Source: an uncultured Paludibacter sp.
Lineage (GTDB): Bacteria > Bacteroidota > Bacteroidia > Bacteroidales > Paludibacteraceae
DNA length: 60,030 nt
Direction: 5' to 3'
NCBI GenBank assembly: GCA_937927845.1
Contig: CALFXE010000122.1
Coordinates: 1 to 60,030 of the forward strand
The notes under the pieces are model-generated. The model was not told where the DNA came from, made no database searches, and was given only the letters and a program-made list of their open reading frames with translations. The position numbers were made by a program, and so were the translations under genes. Positions 54,220 through 60,030 of the stretch are shown piece after piece. The stretch's first letter is position 1; every line of letters begins with the position of its first letter.

Positions 54220-55203
54220 GTGGAATTTGGATATATAACACTTATCCATTCATGGGATGACGTTATCGAAACACGGGCATCATTCGACGATATCGACGAG
54301 CGTACAATCAAGATTTTTCTTCGGAAAGCGGAAGAAGCAGGACGTCTTCCCGATATTGAGGGGCTTTCCATACCGGAATTATTAGAAAAACTTCGTCTGG
54401 CTAAAAACGGTCAACTGAAACGTGCTGCGGTCGTACTCTTCGGCAAAGATCCAGGAACGTTCTACCCGAATACGTTTGTGAAGATCGGCAAATTTGAAGA
54501 TGATGATTTTACGATCCGTTTTCAGGAATTGGAAGAAGGCAATATCATCCAGATATTGGACAAAGTATTGCGCACCCTGGATCATAAATTTTTAATACGG
54601 AATATCTCATTTGAAGGAATGAATCGGATAGAGACACTTGAATATCCTGTCGTTGCACTTCGAGAGATACTCTTAAACAGTCTTATACACCGAAATTACA
54701 TGGGTGCACCGACGCAAATTCGAGTATATGACAACAAGATGTCCGTTTGGAATCACGGTACGCTACCCGAAGGCATAACATTGGACAAACTGACGCAACC
54801 ACATTCCTCCTTTCCCCGCAACCCGATACTCGCCGAAGCTTGTTTTCGTGGAGGATTTATTGATTCTTGGGGAAGCGGTGTAATGAAGATTATCGATTCC
54901 TGCAAGTCGGCCAGACTGCCAACACCTTCATTGGAAGAAGATGGTGGAGGACTTAAAGTTACACTTTTCAAAGACCGGTTTTCAGAAGAAGAATTGCGAA
55001 AATTAGGATTAAGTGACAGGCAAATCAATGCTGTATCATTTATCAAAGAAAAAGGATATATTACTACTTTGGAGTATATGAAGCGATATGACATATCTGA
55101 AAGGACAGCCAGAAACGATTTGAATAATTTAATTGACAACAAGATACTACTAAGAGAAGGTGAAACAAATACAGCCAGATACATATTTACATCTCAAGGT
55201 TAA
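54220..55203 (+). pseudogene. HATPase_c_4 regulator lacking its AlbA_2 domain
   Basis: The frame opens abruptly with IHSWDDVIETRASFDDID, a region that in intact proteins comes about 150 residues in, directly after the AlbA_2 DNA-binding domain. The remainder is well kept: VALREILLNSLIHRNYMGAP and IRVYDNKMSVWNHGTLPEGI (HATPase_c_4), GFIDSWGSGVMKIIDSCKSA, then a winged helix (TTLEYMKRYDISERTARNDL). The only available start is a GTG at 54220 in a poor context. So the 5' part was lost, probably when the vsr region was rearranged. After the stop the sequence continues into a short-period repeat resembling the family's C-terminal tail. Confidence 0.75.
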
Positions 55204-55222
55204 TTTTCTCAACAACCCAAAA

Positions 55223-55265
55223 GTTGCCGAAGTTTTGCCGAAGTTGCCGAAGTTTTGCCGAAGTT
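55223..55265 (+). repeat. Short tandem repeat built on TTGCCGAAGT
   Basis: GTTGCCGAA, GTTTTGCCGAA, GTTGCCGAA, GTTTTGCCGAA and GTTTCGGC follow each other just after the HATPase_c_4 remnant. In frame it would encode AEVLPKLPK or AEVAEVLPK, similar to the repetitive C-terminal tails of this protein family. It lies 19 bases beyond the present stop, so a frameshift may have detached the tail. Confidence 0.6.
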
Positions 55266-55339
55266 TCGGCGGATAAATACCGAATAATTTTAACAAGTTA
55301 TATTAACCAAGAAAAACTGATAGATGGCACACCTTTTCT

Positions 55340-55572
55340 AAGGCACCTACAAGAATGTGGATCTACTCAAGATGCATGCCTATAAAGATGCCATCCGCCG
55401 TTCAGGAGGAGGCTATATCTTATATCCGGGAGCAACCAATGAGACTTTCAGAGGTTTTCACGAAATCATCCCCGGATTAGGGGCCTTTTCGATGAATCCC
55501 TCTCCCGACAATGCCGATATAAAGGAGTTGTCGAAATTTATAGATCAAGTGATTGACCACTTGCTCGACAGT
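55340..55572 (+). pseudogene. Duplicate fragment of the mcrC-like gene
   Basis: These 233 bases match 52718-52949 with about 20 differences that I can count by eye. They begin abruptly at AAGGCACCTACAAGAATGTG and end at CACTTGCTCGACAG. The fragment encodes VDLLKMHAYKDAIRRSGGGY and so on, with most changes silent or conservative, so it was once a coding paralogue rather than a recent copy. Neither the preceding nuclease motif nor the C-terminal part is present. Nothing recognisable lies between it and the direct repeat at 55660. Confidence 0.85.
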
Positions 55573-55659
55573 ATAATTACCCCCGATCCCGGACAACAGA
55601 TATCATTAAAAAATAGTATTTACATTGTTGTCATGAATCCCGTTTGGAAACGAAGGAGA

Positions 55660-55721
55660 TGAAAGAGATATTCTTCTGCTTTATTGAATGGTAAATGAAT
55701 AAAATCAGTATCTTTGGATAC
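55660..55721 (+). repeat. Direct repeat, right copy, with promoter box
   Basis: Counterpart of 23109-23171: TGAAAGAGATA, a variable 7 bases, then GCTTTATTGAATGG, TAAATGAATAAAATCAG and TATCTTTGGATAC. It contains a TAnnTTTG box (TATCTTTG, 55709-55716) located 63 bases before the next gene's ATG and so may be its promoter. The two copies lie 32.5 kb apart on either side of the defence island. Confidence 0.6.
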
Positions 55722-55778
55722 CGAGGTGCGACAAAGAGCAAAAAACACCATAAACAGCAAAACATACGTAACCAGAAT

Positions 55779-56222
55779 ATGGATGACAATGACACAATCA
55801 TCTACAGTCCACTCGAACAGGGAGCTGATTTTTACATTACCGACAAATGGGACAAGACCCATCATTTCAGGATATTGAGTTTCATGGTCGGCACCGGATT
55901 GCTTTCGTGTGCGATAGAGGTCATCGAAGAGTCTGATGGGAGAGAAGCGAGGGAATATGAATTACTGTCGGATTTTGATGTGGATATTGAAGCGGCCGAA
56001 CTCCGATTGAAGGAGAAAATCAAAAGGGAACTCAATATCAAATACCTTACCCGTGAGTACGGGGAACTTTCTATCCGAAACAACATAATGAAGGGCCGGT
56101 TTCTGGGAGAATATTTCGAAGTGGATGGGTATAAACTCACTTTGGAGCAATTTGTCCATACCTTCAGCGCCTTTGAAGGATTCAAATTCACAATGCAGTT
56201 TAATGACATAACTGATTGTTAA
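55779..56222 (+). CDS. Hypothetical protein paired with an AbiEii-type gene
   Basis: 147 residues from ATG 55779 (MDDNDTIIYSPLEQGADFYI), preferred over a frame extending to 55695, which overlaps the promoter box. No family recognised, no signal peptide; one long acidic helix (VDIEAAELRLKEKIKRELNI). It starts after a TAnnTTTG box and ends 16 bases before a nucleotidyltransferase-toxin-like gene, so it may be that gene's partner, but it does not look like the winged-helix AbiEi antitoxin. Confidence 0.65.
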   Translation: MDDNDTIIYSPLEQGADFYITDKWDKTHHFRILSFMVGTGLLSCAIEVIEESDGREAREYELLSDFDVDIEAAELRLKEKIKRELNIKYLTREYGELSIRNNIMKGRFLGEYFEVDGYKLTLEQFVHTFSAFEGFKFTMQFNDITDC

Positions 56223-56238
56223 CTAACCACCCGGAATT

Positions 56239-56511
56239 ATGGTAATGAATATTGATGACATAAAAATAATGACATTAAAGGCCCTTATGGCAGATGACCT
56301 GTTAATGAGTGGTCTTGTCTTGAAAGGTGCTAATGCATTACATTTAGCATATGATATCACCAATAGGGGGTCTGTTGATATTGATTTCTCTATGGAAAAC
56401 GAATTTTTAGAGAAAGATTTCAAAAGGCTTAAAAACATATTTTCTAATTTGCTAAATGAAGAGTTCAATAAAGTTGACTATGTTATTTATGATAAAGTCA
56501 AGTATGAATGA
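56239..56511 (+). pseudogene. Truncated AbiEii-type nucleotidyltransferase
   Basis: 90 residues. LVLKGANALHLAYDITN followed by RGSVDIDFSMEN is the nucleotidyltransferase start of AbiEii toxins (usual form KGGTALHLAY ... D-x-D). The protein stops after YVIYDKVKYE, whereas family members have 200-300 residues. The catalytic DID is kept but the remaining active-site Asp and the whole helical half are gone, and KGAN replaces KGGT. The reading is cut off shortly before the inverted-repeat element at 56552, which may mark the break. Probably inactive. Confidence 0.75.
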
Positions 56512-56551
56512 GTATTATACAAGAGCGTAAAACATCAGACTTTCATTGGGA

Positions 56552-56639
56552 AAAAATGCCTGTTCTGGGGTGCGGAATTGTCCGATTTGGACGATACCCC
56601 ACGAAAGCCTAAAGGCGGTCAGAAGGAACAGGCATTTTT
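56552..56639. other. Structured inverted-repeat element
   Basis: The outer 14-bp perfect stem AAAAATGCCTGTTC (56552-56565) pairs with GAACAGGCATTTTT (56626-56639). Inside, TGGGGT (56566-56571) pairs with ACCCCA (56596-56601) and encloses ATTGTCC/GGACGAT (56577-56583/56589-56595). A third arm is GCC/GGC at 56607-56616 with a TAAA loop. A further hairpin follows (CATGTTTTT 56640-56648 with AAAAACATG 56655-56663). The A-tract/T-tract edges suit a bidirectional terminator, but the branched inside suggests a structured RNA or the end of a small transposon such as an IS605-type right end. Confidence 0.5.
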
Positions 56640-56673
56640 CATGTTTTTTCCCGTAAAAACATGAATAAACAGC

Positions 56674-56681
56674 TATCTTTG
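56674..56681 (+). promoter_or_regulatory. TAnnTTTG box before the Fic gene
   Basis: TATCTTTG, 142 bases upstream of the Fic start and just after the hairpins, is the best promoter candidate in the 311-base gap 56512-56822. Confidence 0.35.
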
Positions 56682-56822
56682 TGACAAAACGTACATATAA
56701 CGACTAATATAGTTATAAATGCGATAAACACTTTCCTGTTAGGATGTATATCCACTATTTGTATTTTTTCAATAGAGGTAAGTGAGGTCCGTATTCTTTT
56801 AAAAGAAAAAATAGAGACACCA

Positions 56823-57707
56823 ATGAGCGATAAGACAAAAATATCCATCCGTTTTTTCGATGACCGTGAAGTTCGTGCTATTTGGGACGAAGAAAACAAC
56901 AAATGGTGGTTTTCCGTCTTGGATATTGTAGCCGTTCTTACAAGCCAAGACGACTATACCAAAACCCGAAATTACTGGAAATACCTCAAAGCCAAACTGA
57001 AAAAAGAAACTAACGAGTTGGTTAGTGCCACTAACCAACTGAAATTAATGGCGGCTGATGGAAAGAAATATTTAACCGACACACTTGATTATGATGGTGT
57101 TATTTCTCTTGCCAAACATTTCCCCAATAACAAAGCCATCAAATTTCTCGACTGGTTCACATACAGCGACAACAGTATTGATGGACAAAGCAAGAAGAAG
57201 GCGTATTCCCTCTTCGAAAGCAATCTTATCGAAGACGAGGAAGTCGGAACGACAAAAAGCCTACAGAAAATTCATGCCTATATTTTCGGCGGATTATACG
57301 ATTTTGCCGGTCAAATCAGGCAAAAGAATATTTCGAAGGGAGGCTTCCAGTTTGCAGTAGCACAGTTTTTGGATGCCACCTTAAAACAAATTGAACAGAT
57401 GCCGGAAGACAGTTTCGAGGAGATAGTCGATAAATATGTGGAAATGAATATTGCTCATCCATTCATGGAAGGTAACGGTCGAAGTACCAGAATCTGGCTG
57501 GATCTGGTCTTGAAGAAAAGACTGAAACGATGTGTCGATTGGAGCAAGATCGGTAAAGACGATTATATGAATGCAATGATACAAAGGTCCTCCAACAGTG
57601 TTAGACTAAAGATTTTGCTAAAAGATGCGCTCACAGATGAAATCAACAGCCGGGAAATATTCATGAAAGGGATTGACTATTCCTATTATTATGAAGAAAA
57701 CGAGTAA
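56823..57707 (+). CDS. Bro-N/Fic fusion protein
   Basis: 294 residues. The first 100 resemble a Bro-N (phage antirepressor) domain: ISIRFFDDREVRAIWDEENN, KWWFSVLDIVAVLTSQDDYT, YWKYLKAKLKKETNELVSAT. The second part is a Fic domain: KIHAYIFGGLYDFAGQIRQK, FAVAQFLDATLKQIEQMPED and the active-site motif NIAHPFMEGNGRSTRIW with catalytic His212. Fic enzymes transfer AMP from ATP to a hydroxyl group of a target protein. The core motif is complete, so activity is expected. I see no clear inhibitory (S/T)xxxE(G/N) helix or separate antitoxin gene. Bro-N could bind DNA or the target. Confidence 0.85.
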   Translation: MSDKTKISIRFFDDREVRAIWDEENNKWWFSVLDIVAVLTSQDDYTKTRNYWKYLKAKLKKETNELVSATNQLKLMAADGKKYLTDTLDYDGVISLAKHFPNNKAIKFLDWFTYSDNSIDGQSKKKAYSLFESNLIEDEEVGTTKSLQKIHAYIFGGLYDFAGQIRQKNISKGGFQFAVAQFLDATLKQIEQMPEDSFEEIVDKYVEMNIAHPFMEGNGRSTRIWLDLVLKKRLKRCVDWSKIGKDDYMNAMIQRSSNSVRLKILLKDALTDEINSREIFMKGIDYSYYYEENE

Positions 57708-58484
57708 AAGAATATGAAATAATGATAGACTGCTTCATTAAGCAATCTTCCTTCTCCATTTCTAACTGTATGGAATCCCATACGGTTAAAATCCCGATTG
57801 TTGACTTGTTCCCAAACCGCCAAGGAGTCATCGACGGAAAGGGTTTTAACCGGTTTATTACACCTATTTTGGGACCCATAAGGAGAAGTGTGAGCAACTT
57901 GAATTTGGAGAATAAAACAACTTCCATCCTATCTTATTGTAAACCCATTGCAAGGAGAAATACCCGGTGATACCAATTTCTTTAGTTTATAATTATCCTT
58001 AGATTCATGCTCATAGTATAAAATCAGGTGCTTTTGTAAACTGAAAGGACAATACAATGATGAAATGCGATCATTTGCCCTTTAAAAACTCCAACCCAAC
58101 TCTGAATATTTCCGACGTTTTTGAAAGTTTCTCTTCAAAAACTACATAAACTTAAAATCCTTCCAGGGGTCATCGAATGGCTAAGTGTTAGATAATAATG
58201 CTTTTATTTTATGTTTTGAGGCGCGTGAGCCGAATTTAAGTCGAGTTTGGCCGAATTGAGCCGAGTAATTATAAAAATAATGAACAATAGGAACAATTAA
58301 TGAACGATTATTTTTTGAGAAAATATTTTGCACCTGATGACTTTAATATGCCTTTTTCAACTATTTCTCCAAGTTCTTCTGATGATAAGGTCTGTTTAGT
58401 TTCATTGATTTCTCTATACGGTTATGAAACAATAGCCCAGATAAACCCTTCAAGTAATAGTTACCATAATCAAAGGCATATATT

Positions 58485-58514
58485 AATTATGTTTTTACAC
58501 GTGAAAACATAATT
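58485..58514 (-). terminator. Perfect AT-rich hairpin
   Basis: AATTATGTTTT (58485-58495) pairs with AAAACATAATT (58504-58514) across the 8-base loop TACACGTG. It begins one base past the stop of the minus-strand remnant at 58516, where a terminator for that lost gene would be expected. Confidence 0.6.
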
Positions 58515-58515
58515 G

Positions 58516-58695
58516 TTAATTGGTAGTATTTTTGATTAGTTGTAAAATTATTTCTTGGAATGTTTCCTGGATGTTTTCTTGGACGTTTCCTGGATGTTCC
58601 AACAGTCCCCCCCTTGTTCTTTTACCGGCTTTTCTTTGGTTTTTTCTGGGTAGTATCTGGGTAGTATCGATTCCTAAACCTTCTTCAAAATACAT
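58516..58695 (-). pseudogene. C-terminal remnant with repetitive tail, minus strand
   Basis: The frame reads MYFEEGLGIDTTQILPRKNQ and then a loosely repeated end, GNVQENIQETFQEIILQLIK, with a stop at 58516-58518. The underlying DNA repeats a TTCCTGGATGTT-like unit on the plus strand. This layout, a short linker followed by a degenerate repeat tail, is that of AlbA_2/HATPase_c_4 proteins such as the one starting at 58896. No upstream coding region survives. Confidence 0.4.
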
Positions 58696-58895
58696 TTTAA
58701 ACTACCCTCAACACAGTTGTCAACGAATCCTTGACAACTGTTGCAGACGGAAAAAAGTACCAGACTAAATATAACAAAAAGAATGTAACTTATCATAAGA
58801 AAATAATTGTATTCAATTTTTGTTTTAGGAGTTATAATATGGCTTATTTCCAATAACTTCTTAAATTTGTATATCAAAAATAATACATTAAAAAT

Positions 58896-60030
58896 ATGTC
58901 ACCTGAAACTAACCGGATAGAATACAAACAACAACTTCCTGATGATTTGGAGATAGAAGCTATCGCATTCCTGAATTATCACGAAGGAGGTGTTATTTAT
59001 ATCGGAGTTGACAAAAAAGGAGATGTCGTCGGCGTTTCTGATATAGATGGTGATATGCTTAAAATTAAAGATCGCCTGAAAAACAACATCAGGCCATCGT
59101 GTATGGGATTATTCGATGTGGCGGTGGAGAATATAGATTCAAAAGATGTGATCAAGATCACTCTTGCCAGTGGTACTGAGAAACCTTATTATATCAAAAA
59201 GCTCGGGATGTCGGAAAGAGGCACCTTCATCCGCGTGGGAAGTGCAGCTGAGCCAATGCCAGTAAGAATGATTGAATCATTATTTGCCAAACGGACCCGG
59301 AATTCGATCGGTAAAATCAAATCTCCAAAACAAAACCTCACGTTTGAGCAGCTTAAGATCTACTATGAAGGGGTAAATAGACCATTGAACCAGCAGTTTG
59401 CTTCAAATCTTGAACTGCTAACCGAAGAAGGAAAATATAACTATGCAGCCTATTTACTGTCAGACATAAACGGGATGTCTTTCAAAGTTGCCAAATACGA
59501 TGGGCTTGACCGGGTCGATCTGATGGAAAACAATGAATATGGATATTGTTCATTGGTAAAAGCCACGAAACAAATATTGGACAAGATTGAGGTAGAAAAT
59601 AAGACTTTGGCAAAAATCACTTCGAAGGAAAGGGAAGAAACCCGACTATGGAATCCGGTAGCTCTGCGCGAAGCTGTGATTAATGCTATGGTTCACAATG
59701 ATTATACCTCGGAAGTGCCTCCCAAGATAGAATTCTTCGATGACAGGATAGAGATCACTTCATTTGGAAGCTTACCACAAGGTATGACTGAAAAAGAATT
59801 CTTTGAAGGTTATTCTATTCCACGCAATAAAGAACTTATGCGGGTTTTCCGTGATTTGGAACTGGTCGAGCACTTGGGATCGGGTGTCCCCCGTATTTTA
59901 AGGAGTTATGGGAAAGAATGCTTTAAGTTCACTGAGAACTTTTTACGAATGATTTTTCCGGTTACCCAGCAAGTCACCCAGCAAGTCACCCAGCAAGTCA
60001 CCCAGCAAGTCACCCAGCAAGTCACCCAGC
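58896..60030 (+). CDS. AlbA_2/HATPase_c_4 DNA-binding regulator, runs off the window
   Basis: 378 codons are present without a stop. N-terminal AlbA_2 (divergent AAA_4) domain at about 1-125: ETNRIEYKQQLPDDLEIEAI, AFLNYHEGGVIYIGVDKKGD and ERGTFIRVGSAAEPM. HATPase_c_4 part at about 245-350: VALREAVINAMVHNDYTSEV and IEFFDDRIEITSFGSLPQGM, then ELVEHLGSGVPRILRSYGKE. The visible C-end is a run of VTQQ units. The protein is an intact relative of the remnant at 54220. These are commonly called RecG-like or Schlafen-like; some regulate neighbouring defence genes. Start ATG 58896 is the first in frame. Confidence 0.9.
   Translation, partial: MSPETNRIEYKQQLPDDLEIEAIAFLNYHEGGVIYIGVDKKGDVVGVSDIDGDMLKIKDRLKNNIRPSCMGLFDVAVENIDSKDVIKITLASGTEKPYYIKKLGMSERGTFIRVGSAAEPMPVRMIESLFAKRTRNSIGKIKSPKQNLTFEQLKIYYEGVNRPLNQQFASNLELLTEEGKYNYAAYLLSDINGMSFKVAKYDGLDRVDLMENNEYGYCSLVKATKQILDKIEVENKTLAKITSKEREETRLWNPVALREAVINAMVHNDYTSEVPPKIEFFDDRIEITSFGSLPQGMTEKEFFEGYSIPRNKELMRVFRDLELVEHLGSGVPRILRSYGKECFKFTENFLRMIFPVTQQVTQQVTQQVTQQVTQQVTQ
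59961..60030 (+). repeat. 12-bp tandem repeat coding VTQQ
   Basis: The unit GTCACCCAGCAA (first copy GTTACCCAGCAA) repeats almost six times up to the window edge and continues beyond. Each unit adds four residues, so copy-number change alters tail length without breaking the frame. Confidence 0.95.

Larger units (their letters stand above)
57708..58895. other. Long gap holding decayed gene tails
   Basis: No intact gene is supported. At about 58225-58300 a plus-strand frame gives AEFKSSLAELSRVIIKIMNN from a loosely repeated GCCGAATTT/GTCGAGTTT pattern, like the tail repeat at 55223. The minus-strand remnant at 58516-58695 is listed separately. Reading frames at 57722-57970 (plus) and 57661-57927 (minus) are open but match nothing I know. 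The stretch looks like repeated insertion and loss of similar genes. Confidence 0.4.

Noticed and set aside
23390..55203. Integrase, transposase or conjugation genes to explain island mobility
   Set aside because: None was found in this interval; mobility is argued only from cassette borders, repeats and composition.
57661..57970. Overlapping open frames on both strands after the Fic gene
   Set aside because: Neither has a plausible promoter, recognised domain or family-like composition; one starts inside the Fic gene.
58300..58512. 70-codon plus-strand frame
   Set aside because: No homology-like pattern, and its end runs through the perfect hairpin at 58485-58514.
59961..60030. Possible CRISPR array
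   Set aside because: The 12-bp units are contiguous without spacers and code for VTQQ in the frame of an open gene.

Overview
The window comes from a member of the Bacteroidota, most likely a Bacteroidales-type polysaccharide degrader. The evidence is two SusC/SusD pairs, surface lipoproteins carrying the DUF4998/DUF5000/DUF5126-type modules found only near such pairs, GH29 and GH105 enzymes, and promoters with the Bacteroidota -7 box TAnnTTTG. No rRNA, tRNA or CRISPR array was seen.

Left third (about 0.4-21.4 kb): a carbohydrate-utilisation region. After a TolC remnant comes an AraC-family regulator divergent from a first SusC/SusD pair. Next is an operon for an aldo/keto reductase, a zinc alcohol dehydrogenase, an amidohydrolase/lactonase, a rhamnose/fucose-type mutarotase and a GH29 alpha-L-fucosidase. 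This set fits release of L-fucose and its oxidation by a non-phosphorylating route. Converging on it from the right is a second operon: GH105 unsaturated glycuronyl hydrolase, SusC, SusD and two carbohydrate-binding-type lipoproteins. A 26-bp operator-like element stands at exactly the same distance from a TAATTTTG box before susC1 and before the fucose operon. A 13-bp core of it recurs, inverted, before the GH105 operon, which suggests one regulon.

Middle (about 21.4-50.1 kb): three tandem XRE regulators, then a strongly AT-rich defence island built in layers. (i) Two integron-type gene cassettes can be read from complementary core sites. One carries a SIR2-like protein and the other carries a RusA resolvase plus a REase/HEPN-like protein. 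(ii) An operon encodes a C5 DNA methyltransferase, a large protein with two GHKL ATPase modules and a histidine-kinase H-box, a receiver-domain protein with an intact phospho-acceptor pocket, and a small acidic protein. This looks like a two-component phosphorelay inside a restriction-type system and is my main candidate for an undescribed system. (iii) A Dcm-like methyltransferase with an MvaI/BcnI-type endonuclease and a convergent Vsr nuclease. (iv) A DISARM-like operon: C5 methyltransferase, NERD-nuclease/SF1 helicase, an 822-residue protein in the DrmE position, DrmA helicase and DrmB (DUF1998). The PLD protein DrmC is absent.

Right third (about 49.2-60 kb): a McrB/McrC-like pair whose mcrB changes from AT-rich to ordinary composition in mid-gene, and a second vsr. 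After that comes a boneyard of partial genes: a HATPase_c_4 protein lacking its AlbA_2 domain, a 233-bp duplicate of the 3' part of mcrC, a truncated AbiEii-type nucleotidyltransferase, a structured inverted-repeat element, and a Bro-N/Fic fusion. The window ends inside an AlbA_2/HATPase_c_4 protein with a 12-bp coding repeat. A 63-bp imperfect direct repeat at 23.1 and 55.7 kb brackets the island.
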